Notes under the pieces: model-generated
What the model was told of the DNA's origin: nothing
Seen by the model: the letters and a program-made list of their open reading frames with translations, nothing else
Database searches by the model: none
In this document: positions 54,069 to 61,923 of the stretch, piece by piece
Layout of the letters: each line of letters begins with the position of its first letter
How positions within the stretch are numbered: position 1 is the first letter of the stretch
DNA from: Stenotrophomonas nematodicola
Lineage (GTDB): Bacteria > Pseudomonadota > Gammaproteobacteria > Xanthomonadales > Xanthomonadaceae
Length of the DNA stretch: 64,000 nt
Direction: 5' to 3'
NCBI RefSeq assembly: GCF_009467805.1
Contig: NZ_WIAY01000001.1
Location: 996,982-1,060,981 of the forward strand
Translations under genes and position numbers: made by a program

Positions 54069-55571
54069 TCACGCGCCCAGATGGATCCAGGTGGCTTTCA
54101 GCTCGGTGTACTTGTCGAAGGCATGCAGGGATTTGTCGCGGCCGATGCCGGACTGTTTGTAGCCACCGAACGGCGCGGTCATGTCGCCACCGTCCCATTG
54201 GTTGACCCAGACGCTGCCGGCACGCAGGCCGCGCGCCACGCGATGCGCGCGGCCGAGGTCGCGCGTCCAGACACCTGCGGCCAGGCCATACACCGAATCG
54301 TTGGCCAGGCGCAGCGCATCCTCCTCATGATCGAAGGGAATCACCGCGAGCACGGGACCGAAGATCTCCTCGCGGGCGATGGCGTGCTGCGGGTCGACCT
54401 CATCGAACACGGTGGGCTCCACATAGCTGCCGCCTGCCACCACCTCCACCCGCCGACCGCCAAGCAGCAGGCGGGCGCCCTCGGCCTCCCCCCGCGCCAC
54501 GTGGTCGAGCACGCGGTCGGCGTGGGCATCATCGACCAGCGCGCCCATCGCGGCGTCCGGCTCGAACGGATGCTGCGGCTGCATGTGCCGCCCGTAGGCG
54601 AGCACGCGCGCCACGAACGCATCCTTGATCGAGCGCTGGACCAGCAGGCGCGAGCCGGCCGTGCACACTTCGCCCTGGTTGTAGAAGATCGCGGTGGCCG
54701 CGGCCTGCGCCGCTGTGTCCAGGTCCGGTGCGTCGGCGAACACCAGATTCGGGCTCTTGCCGCCACATTCCAGCCATGTCCGCTTGAGGTTGGACTGGCC
54801 GGCGCACTGCAGCAGCCGCCGGCCGACTGCCGTAGAGCCGGTAAACGCAAGCGCATCCACGTCCATGTGCAGCGCCAGGGGCTCACCGGTGCGCTGCCCG
54901 TGGCCGGGCAGCACGTTGAACACACCGTCAGGCACGCCCGCTTCGGCCGCCAGCGCCGCCAGCCGCAGCGCGCTCAGTGGCGAGCGCTCGGACGGCTTGA
55001 GCACCACCGAATTGCCGGCGGCCAGGGCCGGGGCGATCTTCCAGCAGGCCATCAGCAGCGGAAAGTTCCAGGGCACGATGGCCGCCACCACGCCGATCGG
55101 CTCACGGGTGATCAGCCCCAGCGTATCCAGCGGCGTGGGCGCTACCTCGCCGTAGACCTTGTCGACCGCCTCGGCGGTCCAGCGCAGGCAGCGCAGGACC
55201 CCCGCCAGGTCGCCCTGCCGCGCGTCGCGCACCGGCTTGCCCATGTCCAGGGTCTCCAGCAGCGCCAGTTCGTCCGCATCGCGTTCGACCAGCTCGGCCA
55301 GCCTCAGCAGCACCTGCTTGCGCTGCGCCGGGGCGGCCCGCGACCAATGGCCCGCTTCGAAGCTGCGACGGGCGGCGGCGACCGCACGGTCGACGTCGAG
55401 GTGGTCGGCATCGACCACCTGTGCCAGCACGCGTCCATCGATCGGGCTGATGCAGGCGTAGCGTGCACCGCTGGCGGCGTCGACGTAGCGCCCGTCGATG
55501 AAGGCCTGGTCGGGGATGTGCAGGCCCTCGGCCTGGCGCTGCCAGTCGGCGCGGGTGCGTGCGGCGGTCAT
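54069..55571 (-). CDS. puuC: Gamma-glutamyl-gamma-aminobutyraldehyde dehydrogenase
   Basis: 500-residue aldehyde dehydrogenase expected to oxidise gamma-glutamyl-aminobutyraldehyde to gamma-glutamyl-GABA. Core motifs are IVPWNFPLLMACWKIAPALAAGN, FTGSTAVGRRL, the catalytic Glu in LECGGKSPN, catalytic C303 in GEVCTAGSRL and APFGGYKQSGIGRD. The N-terminus WQRQAEGLHIPDQAFIDGRY resembles PuuC. AGGAG precedes ATG 55571. The name rests on sequence flavour and on nearby puuA, puuB and puuD; other aminoaldehydes remain possible. Confidence 0.85.
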   Translation of the reverse strand: MTAARTRADWQRQAEGLHIPDQAFIDGRYVDAASGARYACISPIDGRVLAQVVDADHLDVDRAVAAARRSFEAGHWSRAAPAQRKQVLLRLAELVERDADELALLETLDMGKPVRDARQGDLAGVLRCLRWTAEAVDKVYGEVAPTPLDTLGLITREPIGVVAAIVPWNFPLLMACWKIAPALAAGNSVVLKPSERSPLSALRLAALAAEAGVPDGVFNVLPGHGQRTGEPLALHMDVDALAFTGSTAVGRRLLQCAGQSNLKRTWLECGGKSPNLVFADAPDLDTAAQAAATAIFYNQGEVCTAGSRLLVQRSIKDAFVARVLAYGRHMQPQHPFEPDAAMGALVDDAHADRVLDHVARGEAEGARLLLGGRRVEVVAGGSYVEPTVFDEVDPQHAIAREEIFGPVLAVIPFDHEEDALRLANDSVYGLAAGVWTRDLGRAHRVARGLRAGSVWVNQWDGGDMTAPFGGYKQSGIGRDKSLHAFDKYTELKATWIHLGA

Positions 55572-55621
55572 GGACGCTCCTCGTTTGATCGGATGGGCTA
55601 TCGCGGTTATACCTGCCGCCC

Positions 55622-55637
55622 TCACGGCACGCCGTGA
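55622..55637. promoter_or_regulatory. Perfect palindrome in the puuC / aminotransferase divergent promoter
   Basis: TCACGGC-AC-GCCGTGA is a perfect 16-base palindrome in the 112-base gap between two divergent genes of the pathway. Its size and position suit an operator for a dimeric regulator. No regulator gene is adjacent. Confidence 0.45.
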
Positions 55638-55683
55638 CGCGTCTGCGATAGAGTCGTGACCATCCAGACCCTGCGGAGCCGCC

Positions 55684-57036
55684 ATGCCTCGTTCCGAATC
55701 GTCACTGAGCGCGCTGTCCCGGCAGATGCCGGCCGATCTCGACGCGTACTGGATGCCGTTCACCGCCAACCGCCAGTTCAAGGCGGCCCCCCGCCTGCTG
55801 GTGCGGGCCGAGGGCATGTACTACCACGATGTCGACGACCGCCCGATCCTGGATGGCGCCGCCGGACTGTGGTGCTGCAACGCCGGCCACGCGCGGCCAC
55901 GCATCGTGCAGGCGATCCAGCAGCAGGCAGCGACGCTGGACTTCGCGCCGCCCTTCCAGATGGGCTCGCCCCTGCCGTTCGTGCTGGCCCAGCGCCTGGC
56001 CGCGCTGGCGCCGGCGACGTTGAATCATGCGTTTTTCACCAACTCCGGCTCCGAAGCGGTCGACACCGCGATGAAGATCGCGCTGGCCTACCATCGCCTG
56101 CGGGGCGACGGGCAGCGCACCCGCTTCATCGGCCGTGAGAAGGCCTACCACGGCGTCGGCTTTGGCGGTCTGTCGATCGGCGGCCTGCCCAACAACCGCA
56201 AGACCTTCGGCCCGCTGCTGGCCGGCAGCGATTTCCTGCGCCATACCCTGGACCTGGAGCGCAATGCGTTCAGTCCCGGCCTGCCCCGGTATGGCGCCGA
56301 GCTGGCCGAGGACCTGGAGCGGCTGATCGCCCTGCACGACGCGTCCACCATCGCGGCGGTCTTTGTCGAGCCGATTGCCGGCTCGGCCGGCGTGATCCTG
56401 CCAGCCCCGGGCTATCTGCAGCGACTGCGCGAAATCTGTGACCAGCACGGGATCCTGCTGGTGTTCGATGAGGTCATCACCGGTTTCGGCCGGGTCGGCA
56501 ACGCCTTCGCCGCGCAGCGGTTCGGGGTCACCCCGGACCTGCTGACGATGGCCAAGGGCCTGACCAACGGCAGCGTGCCGATGGGCGCGGTGCTGGCCAG
56601 CGACGCGATCCATGCGGCCTTCATGCAGGGTCCGCCGGGAGCGATCGAGTTCTTCCACGGCTATACCTATTCCGGTCACCCCCTGGCCTGCGCCGCCGCA
56701 CTGGCGGCGCTGGACACGTATGCGGAGGAACACCTGTTCCAGCGTGCCATCGAACTGGGCGAGTACTGGCAGACCCGCCTGCACGGATTGCGCGGCCTGC
56801 CCCACGTGATCGACATCCGCACGTTCGGTCTGATCGGCGCCGTCGAACTGGCGCCGCGCAAGGACGCGCCGGGCAGCCGCGGCTATGACGTGTTCGAGCG
56901 CTGCTTCCGCGACGGGCAGCTGCTGGTGCGCTGCACCGGCGATGTGATCGCCCTGTCGCCCCCCCTGATCATCGACAAGACGCAGATCGACCGGATCGTG
57001 GACATCCTGGGAGAGGTGATCCGCGCCACCCGGTGA
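55684..57036 (+). CDS. Omega-amino acid:pyruvate aminotransferase-like (class III)
   Basis: 450-residue PLP enzyme. The N-terminus LDAYWMPFTANRQFKAAPRL and the TLDFAPPFQMGSPLPF segment closely recall beta-alanine:pyruvate aminotransferase. PLP-site features are TNSGSEAVDTAMKIA, VFDEVITGFGRVG and the Schiff-base K291 in TMAKGLTNG. In this polyamine locus it may transfer the amino group of GABA, beta-alanine or putrescine, filling the PuuE or SpuC role. Substrate is inferred. It is divergent from the puuC-like gene. Confidence 0.88.
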   Translation: MPRSESSLSALSRQMPADLDAYWMPFTANRQFKAAPRLLVRAEGMYYHDVDDRPILDGAAGLWCCNAGHARPRIVQAIQQQAATLDFAPPFQMGSPLPFVLAQRLAALAPATLNHAFFTNSGSEAVDTAMKIALAYHRLRGDGQRTRFIGREKAYHGVGFGGLSIGGLPNNRKTFGPLLAGSDFLRHTLDLERNAFSPGLPRYGAELAEDLERLIALHDASTIAAVFVEPIAGSAGVILPAPGYLQRLREICDQHGILLVFDEVITGFGRVGNAFAAQRFGVTPDLLTMAKGLTNGSVPMGAVLASDAIHAAFMQGPPGAIEFFHGYTYSGHPLACAAALAALDTYAEEHLFQRAIELGEYWQTRLHGLRGLPHVIDIRTFGLIGAVELAPRKDAPGSRGYDVFERCFRDGQLLVRCTGDVIALSPPLIIDKTQIDRIVDILGEVIRATR

Positions 57037-57068
57037 TGTCAAGCCCGACGCGGTTCATGTCGATCAGG

Positions 57069-57092
57069 GTGCCGGCGGGCGACCGGCACTAC
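57069..57092. repeat. SMAG-like element, minus orientation
   Basis: Reverse complement reads GTAGTGCCGG ... CCGGCAC, a seven-base stem with a seven-base loop and the GTAG end at 57092. Its TAC end forms part of TACAAT at 57090-57095, which may be the -10 box of the next gene. Confidence 0.65.
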
Positions 57093-57128
57093 AATGGTCG
57101 GTCACGTTTGGCTCGCGTATCGGATTGC

Positions 57129-58004
57129 ATGGACATTGTCGTCAAAGAAGAACTCAAGGCCTACATCGACCCACTGACCGCGGACGAGCACGACGCGCTG
57201 GAGCGCAGCATCCTGGCCGAGGGCTGCCGCGATGCGCTGGTGCTGTGGGGCGATGTGCTGGTGGACGGCCACAACCGCTACGGCATCTGCCGCAAGCACA
57301 ACCTCCCGTTCCAGACCGTGCAGAACACGCGCTTCCAGTCGATGGACGATGTGCACCTGTGGATGATCGAGCAGCACCTGGGCCGCCGCAGCGTCTCGGA
57401 TTTCCAGCGCGGCGTGCTGGCCCTGCGCAAACGCGACATCCTGGCCGAGCGCCATCGCCTGGAACAGGCGCAGCTGCAGAAGGAAAGCGATGGCACGGCC
57501 ACCGCCGACGCGGCTGCCGACGATGCCGACAGCCCGCCGTGGGCGCCGGCACCGAAGGTGAGCCGGGCCGAGATGGCCCGCGAAGCGCGCCTGAGCAACA
57601 GCCAGGTCACGATGATCGAGCGCATCCACAAGCAGGCCGCGCCGGAACTGGTGGAAGCGGTGAAGACCGGCGTGATCTCGATCAGCGCCGCCGCCGCGGT
57701 GGCGGCGCTGCCTGAAGACGAGCAGCGCGCGGCGGCTGCGGCGGGCAAGGATGAGCTGAAGCAGGCCGCCAAGCGCGTGCGCGACGCCAAGCGCAAGCCG
57801 CGCAAGCCAGCGCAGGAGGTGCTGCACAGTGCGGACGAAGACGCCGAGGTCGACCCGAGCCGCGCCGCCGAAATCGCCGATGCGCTCACCGCCTTGGGCG
57901 AAGGCCCGGCCGAGCTGCGCCAGCGGGTGATCGCGCTGACGCTGGAAAATGACACCCTGCGCCAGCAGCTGGCGGCGTTGCGCCGGCAGCAGGCCGAGGC
58001 CTGA
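57129..58004 (+). CDS. ParB/Spo0J-like DNA-binding protein
   Basis: 291 residues with a ParB-type N-terminal domain (ELKAYIDPLTADEHDALERS, LVDGHNRYGICRKH), a helix-turn-helix region (SRAEMAREARLSNSQVTMIE) and an Ala/Lys-rich linker. A C-terminal helix with a leucine-rich end (ALTLENDTLRQQLAALRRQ), probably a dimerisation coiled coil, completes it. There is no ParA partner beside it, so it is a solitary ParB-like protein, not the chromosomal parAB pair. ATG 57129 starts at the conserved domain; the longer open frame crosses the SMAG element. Role unknown. Confidence 0.82.
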   Translation: MDIVVKEELKAYIDPLTADEHDALERSILAEGCRDALVLWGDVLVDGHNRYGICRKHNLPFQTVQNTRFQSMDDVHLWMIEQHLGRRSVSDFQRGVLALRKRDILAERHRLEQAQLQKESDGTATADAAADDADSPPWAPAPKVSRAEMAREARLSNSQVTMIERIHKQAAPELVEAVKTGVISISAAAAVAALPEDEQRAAAAAGKDELKQAAKRVRDAKRKPRKPAQEVLHSADEDAEVDPSRAAEIADALTALGEGPAELRQRVIALTLENDTLRQQLAALRRQQAEA

Positions 58005-58131
58005 GGTTCATCGCATTGCCGGCCAACGGCCGGCATCGCGGTGGAGTGCGGTCCCCGGGCGGGTGCGGTTCATTGGTCCGCACGCCCGGCGTTTCGGCAG
58101 GGAACGCCCTGCCGTTGGGTAGACTGCCGGG

Positions 58132-59424
58132 ATGAAGCCCCTTTCGACCCCCGACCCGCGCCGACGCCAGTTGCGTCGCCTCAAACTGATCGCGCTGGCG
58201 ATGCTGCTGGCCATGCTGGCCGGCTTCGTGCTCAGCCACTGGATGGGCGAGCGAGGCGTCTGGGCGTGGGTTGGCGCGTTCTGCGAAGCCGCCGCCGTGG
58301 GTGCGCTGGCGGACTGGTTTGCGGTGGTGGCCCTGTTCCGCCGCCCGCTGGGCCTGCCGATCCCGCATACGGCCATCATTCCGCACAGCAAAGACCGTAT
58401 CGCCGACAGCCTGGCGGTGTTCGTGCGCGACCAATTCCTGGAACCCCAGGCGCTGCTGGCGCGGCTGCAGGTGTTCGACCCGGCCAGCCGGCTGGGCAGT
58501 TGGCTGGCCGAGCCTGCGCGGGCGCGGATGCTGGCCGACATGGCGCGCGGCTGGGCGCTGCAGGCGCTGGATTTCCTTGACGAGGCGGCGGTCCGGCGCA
58601 GCATCCAGGCCTTCGTGATCCAGCAGTTGCGGCAATGGAACGCGGCTGCCACGGCCGGCGAGCTGCTGGGCCTGCTAACCGCCGACAACCGGCACCAGCG
58701 GGTGCTGGACGAGGGCCTGACCCGGGTCGGCGACTGGCTGGGCAACGAAGCGGTCAAGCAGCGCGCGTCGGCGCTGATCGTGCGCTACATCCAGCGCGAG
58801 TGGCCCAAGCTGGCCAGCACGGTCAACTGGGTCAAACCCATCGATGAAATCGGCGACAGCCTGGCCGAACGGCTCGCGCATGCGGTGCTGGCCGAACTGC
58901 AGCAGATCCTGGCACAGCCGGAGCATCCGCTGCGGCGCGATTACGAAATGTGGCTGGGCCAGTACATCCAGCGCCTGCGCAGCGATCCGGCGCTGGCGGC
59001 CCGGGTCGAGGACCTCAAGCAGCAGATGATCGACCACCCTGCCGTACAGGACTATGTGCAGGGCCTGTGGGCGCGCATCCATGCCAGCCTGCGCGAGGAC
59101 CTGGCCAGCGAGGACTCGGCGCTGGCCGGCCACCTGCGCCGCAGCCTGGCCGCGGTCGGACAATCGCTGCAGGACGATCCGGCCCTGCGCGAGGCGCTCA
59201 ACCAGCACCTGATGGACGGCGCCGAACGTCTCACCAGCCGCCTGCGCGAGGGCGTCACCCAGCACATCGCGCAGACAGTCAAAGGCTGGGACGAACGCCA
59301 CCTGGTGGAACAGCTGGAACTGAGCGTCGGCCGCGACCTGCAGTTCATCCGTTTCAACGGTACGTTGGTTGGCGGGCTGATCGGCCTGCTCCTGCACGCC
59401 CTGACCGTCTGGCTGCACTGGTAG
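58132..59424 (+). CDS. DUF445 membrane protein (YjiN-like)
   Basis: 430 residues: an N-terminal membrane pair (LIALAMLLAMLAGFVLSHWM, GALADWFAVVALFRRPLGLP), a long helical middle and a C-terminal hydrophobic end (LVGGLIGLLLHALTVWLHW). The ADWFAVVALFRRPLG motif followed by IPHTAIIPHSKDRIADSLAVF is the DUF445 signature. Function is unknown, presumably an inner-membrane protein with a large cytoplasmic or periplasmic helical domain. No partner genes are evident. Confidence 0.9.
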   Translation: MKPLSTPDPRRRQLRRLKLIALAMLLAMLAGFVLSHWMGERGVWAWVGAFCEAAAVGALADWFAVVALFRRPLGLPIPHTAIIPHSKDRIADSLAVFVRDQFLEPQALLARLQVFDPASRLGSWLAEPARARMLADMARGWALQALDFLDEAAVRRSIQAFVIQQLRQWNAAATAGELLGLLTADNRHQRVLDEGLTRVGDWLGNEAVKQRASALIVRYIQREWPKLASTVNWVKPIDEIGDSLAERLAHAVLAELQQILAQPEHPLRRDYEMWLGQYIQRLRSDPALAARVEDLKQQMIDHPAVQDYVQGLWARIHASLREDLASEDSALAGHLRRSLAAVGQSLQDDPALREALNQHLMDGAERLTSRLREGVTQHIAQTVKGWDERHLVEQLELSVGRDLQFIRFNGTLVGGLIGLLLHALTVWLHW

Positions 59425-59462
59425 AGAACGGCGTACTTGACGCTTTGACCGGGTGTTTTTGT

Positions 59463-59486
59463 GCCGCAGCTCACGTATTCTGCGGC
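59463..59486 (+). promoter_or_regulatory. Stem-loop before the DUF4124 gene
   Basis: GCCGCAG and CTGCGGC arms of seven bases enclose a ten-base AT-richer loop that includes TATTCT. It lies 38 bases after the DUF445 stop and 37 bases before the next start, so it could be a terminator or the leader of the small gene. Confidence 0.35.
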
Positions 59487-59522
59487 GCATTCGGGGCCGG
59501 AGTGGCCTGCCTGGGGGGATCC

Positions 59523-59924
59523 ATGCGCAACACCATCGTGCTGCTGGCGCTGTGCGCGCTGGCGGGCAACGCCGAGGCCGGGCGCATCTACAAATGCGCG
59601 GCCAACGGACAGACCATCTACCAGTCGGTGCCCTGCCCGGCCGACCAGGACACCGGCGTGACGCGGCCGATCATCAAGGACCCCAAGCTCAGCTGGGAAG
59701 AGCGCAGCCGCGCGCAGCGCGAACTGTACGAGGCACGCCAACGCATGCAGGCCGACGCCGGGCGCACGGCTGCGCCGATCCGCGGCACGGTGATCGATGG
59801 GGCCGCCGATCCGGAGAAATGCGAGGAACTGCGCTTCCGCCGCGATCTGGCCGAAACCCTCAGCGGGCAGAAGGCTCCGCAGCGCGTCAACGACGCGGTA
59901 CGCCAGGCCTGCGCCGCGCGCTGA
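59523..59924 (+). CDS. Small exported DUF4124 protein
   Basis: 133 residues with a signal peptide (MRNTIVLLALCALAGNAEA), then GRIYKCAANGQTIYQSVPCP, the DUF4124 signature with two Cys that probably pair. A charged helical C-terminal half ending VRQACAAR follows. The same short domain occurs in the lytic transglycosylase of this window, so a cell-wall or envelope role is possible but unproven. The start at 59523 gives the signal peptide. The gene converges on the class V aminotransferase-fold gene seven bases further on. Confidence 0.85.
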   Translation: MRNTIVLLALCALAGNAEAGRIYKCAANGQTIYQSVPCPADQDTGVTRPIIKDPKLSWEERSRAQRELYEARQRMQADAGRTAAPIRGTVIDGAADPEKCEELRFRRDLAETLSGQKAPQRVNDAVRQACAAR

Positions 59925-59930
59925 CCCGCC

Positions 59931-61163
59931 TCAACCAGCCACCGCACGTATCGCCGCCACCAGCGTCTCGATCTGCGCCGGCGGGGTGAATATCCCGGGC
60001 GTCACGCGCAGACAGGCGCCCGATGCCAGGCCGTCGCGCGGCACCACGAACACACCATGCCCGCCCAGCATGCGTTCGGCGGTAGCGGTGTTGGCCGCCA
60101 TCGTGGTCTGACCGCGCAGGCGGAATGCGGCGATCGCGCTGGACAGACGCGGGTCCGGCGAGGCCAGCCGTTCGATGCGGTCGTCCCCGTGCAGCGCCTC
60201 CAGCCACTGATTGCGCAGCCGCAGCAGCCGCGCCCGCTTGTTGGCCACGCCGATCCGCGCGTGCAGGGCCAGCGCCGTGGGCAGGGCCAGGCATGCGGCG
60301 AAGTTGAGCGTGCCGGTGTGGACCCGCGCATCGATACGGCCGTCGTCATGCTCGCCCAGGTAGGGGGCCACATCGGCGATACGGTCGCGCCGGATGTACA
60401 ACGCGCCCAACCCGACCGGCGCGCCGATCCACTTGTGCAGATTGATGCCGGCAAACGCCACGCCCAGCGCCGGGAGCACGGTATCGACCTGGCCGATGCC
60501 GTGCGCCGCATCCAGCACCACCTCCACCCCGGCGGCACTGGCGAGCGCGGCGATATCCGCCACGGGCAGCAGCATGCCGTTGCGGTGGTTGACGTGGGTC
60601 AACAGCAGCAGTCGCGTGCGCGGGTGCGCCGCCAGCGCCTGGCGATAGGTCTCCAGCACCGCCGCGTGGGTGAACGGCTCCGGCATGGCAATTGCTACGC
60701 TGCGCACCCCGCGTCGTTCGCCCAGCCACTGCATGGCGGTGATCATGCTGTCGTAGTCGATGTCGGCATGCATCACCGTGTCGCCCGGCGAGAGCCGGCG
60801 GTACCCGGCGATCAGCACCTGCATGGCCTCGGTCGCACCGCGCGTGATCGCGATTTCGTCGGGGTCCACGCCGAGCATCCCCGCCACCTGCGCGCGTGCC
60901 TGCTCCAGCAGCGGCGGAAATGCCCGCCGACCGAACCAGGCGTTGCCTGCATTCACCCGCGCCGTCCAGTCCTGGCAGGCCTGCAGCACCGGCCGCGCCA
61001 TCGCGCCCCAGTAGCCGTTGTCGAGCATCACCACCGCATCGTCCAGGTCGTACAGCGCCTGTACCCGCTGCCACCACCGGTCATCGGCGGCAAGGTCGTC
61101 GGGCGTACGCCCGTTCGGGTCCGGCACGTCGGCACGGTCAAGCCATTCGCAAGCGTCCATCAT
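59931..61163 (-). CDS. Class V aminotransferase-fold PLP enzyme (isopenicillin N epimerase-like)
   Basis: 410 residues of the cysteine desulfurase/class V group. Motifs include AITRGATEAMQVLIAGY, the PLP-binding Asp-His in VVLDAAHGIGQVD, and K244 in INLHKWIGAPVGLGALY. A HTGTLNFAA stretch and the C-terminal CLRVTPGIFTPPAQIETLV are typical of the epimerase-like branch (EgtE/CefD-like). The reaction is not known. The start is one of two adjacent ATGs (61163 or 61160), with no clear ribosome-binding site. It is divergent from the iron operon and close to the Fur box. Confidence 0.85.
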   Translation of the reverse strand: MMDACEWLDRADVPDPNGRTPDDLAADDRWWQRVQALYDLDDAVVMLDNGYWGAMARPVLQACQDWTARVNAGNAWFGRRAFPPLLEQARAQVAGMLGVDPDEIAITRGATEAMQVLIAGYRRLSPGDTVMHADIDYDSMITAMQWLGERRGVRSVAIAMPEPFTHAAVLETYRQALAAHPRTRLLLLTHVNHRNGMLLPVADIAALASAAGVEVVLDAAHGIGQVDTVLPALGVAFAGINLHKWIGAPVGLGALYIRRDRIADVAPYLGEHDDGRIDARVHTGTLNFAACLALPTALALHARIGVANKRARLLRLRNQWLEALHGDDRIERLASPDPRLSSAIAAFRLRGQTTMAANTATAERMLGGHGVFVVPRDGLASGACLRVTPGIFTPPAQIETLVAAIRAVAG

Positions 61164-61214
61164 CACAGTATCGCAGCGTCACCATCGAACGGACTGATGA
61201 CGCTTGTCGAACGT

Positions 61215-61233
61215 AATGATAATGACTATCATT
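61215..61233. promoter_or_regulatory. Fur box
   Basis: AATGATAATGACTATCATT is a 19-base near-palindrome matching the Fur consensus GATAATGATAATCATTATC style of overlapping GATAAT hexamers. It lies 52 bases from the class V enzyme start and 367 bases before the DUF3649 gene. The 61,234-61,599 stretch between it and that gene holds only small open frames that I cannot support as genes. Confidence 0.8.
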
Positions 61234-61599
61234 CAAGCATTAGTTGTATGCCCAGCCCCACCCGGCCAGTGCCGCGCGATGTGCACCGGCTCGCTTCGCC
61301 CCGTGTACTGCCCCACGCCATCCGCGTCCGTCCCCGGGTGTGCCGCCAACGGCAGTGTCCCCGTGACCGGCAGCGGGCAGACGGGCGGAGGCAGGCGTGC
61401 CTGCGCCATCTCGTTGCCGGGTGGGCGGAACCGCGCAGTGTGCGGCTGACCCTGCGCTGGATGCTGCCACCGCGGCATTGGATGCGGACCTGCCGGCCAC
61501 GCGCCGGCACGGCGCCGCCCCGGCCACGGACGGCCACCTTTACCTGTCACCGGCTGCGGCTGGTGATGCCCGTTGTTCGACTCGCTATTGCAGGTTTCC

Positions 61600-61923
61600 G
61601 TGAACAGCACGCCCAACGCCAGCTGGCATACCCGTTTCACCGCCGTGTTCGCCCGCCCCTGGCTGGGCGTGCTGTCGCGCTCGATGGCCGCGATCCTGGG
61701 CGGTTATGCGCTGGCAGCGACCTGCGCCATGTTCTTCGCCGTCGCGCTGCCGATCGCCCGCGACCAGGCGGTACTGACCGGCATGCTGGTCGCCATCGCG
61801 CTGTGCGCGTGTGCCGCCCTGTGGGCGTTCGCCACGCGCACCGCACTGCGCGCCTGGGTCGGCATCCTGATGCCCACCGCACTGTTCTGGCTGGGCACCG
61901 CTGTGATGAGGGCGGGCGCATGA
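61600..61923 (+). CDS. DUF3649-like iron-uptake membrane protein
   Basis: 107 residues with three membrane segments (SMAAILGGYALAATCAMFFAVAL; GMLVAIALCACAALWAFA; AWVGILMPTALFWLGTAV), the layout of small DUF3649 proteins that accompany PepSY proteins in siderophore loci. GTG 61600 is chosen to start before the basic segment ASWHTRFTAVFARPWLG; a TTG at 61573 is possible. The stop overlaps the PepSY start (ATGA), so the operon is coupled. Probable control by the Fur box upstream. Confidence 0.75.
   Translation: MNSTPNASWHTRFTAVFARPWLGVLSRSMAAILGGYALAATCAMFFAVALPIARDQAVLTGMLVAIALCACAALWAFATRTALRAWVGILMPTALFWLGTAVMRAGA

Noticed and set aside
61234..61599. Small open frames (about 60-80 codons) after the Fur box
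   Set aside because: Several overlapping frames exist on both strands, with no ribosome-binding site and no recognisable domain. None is better than the others.
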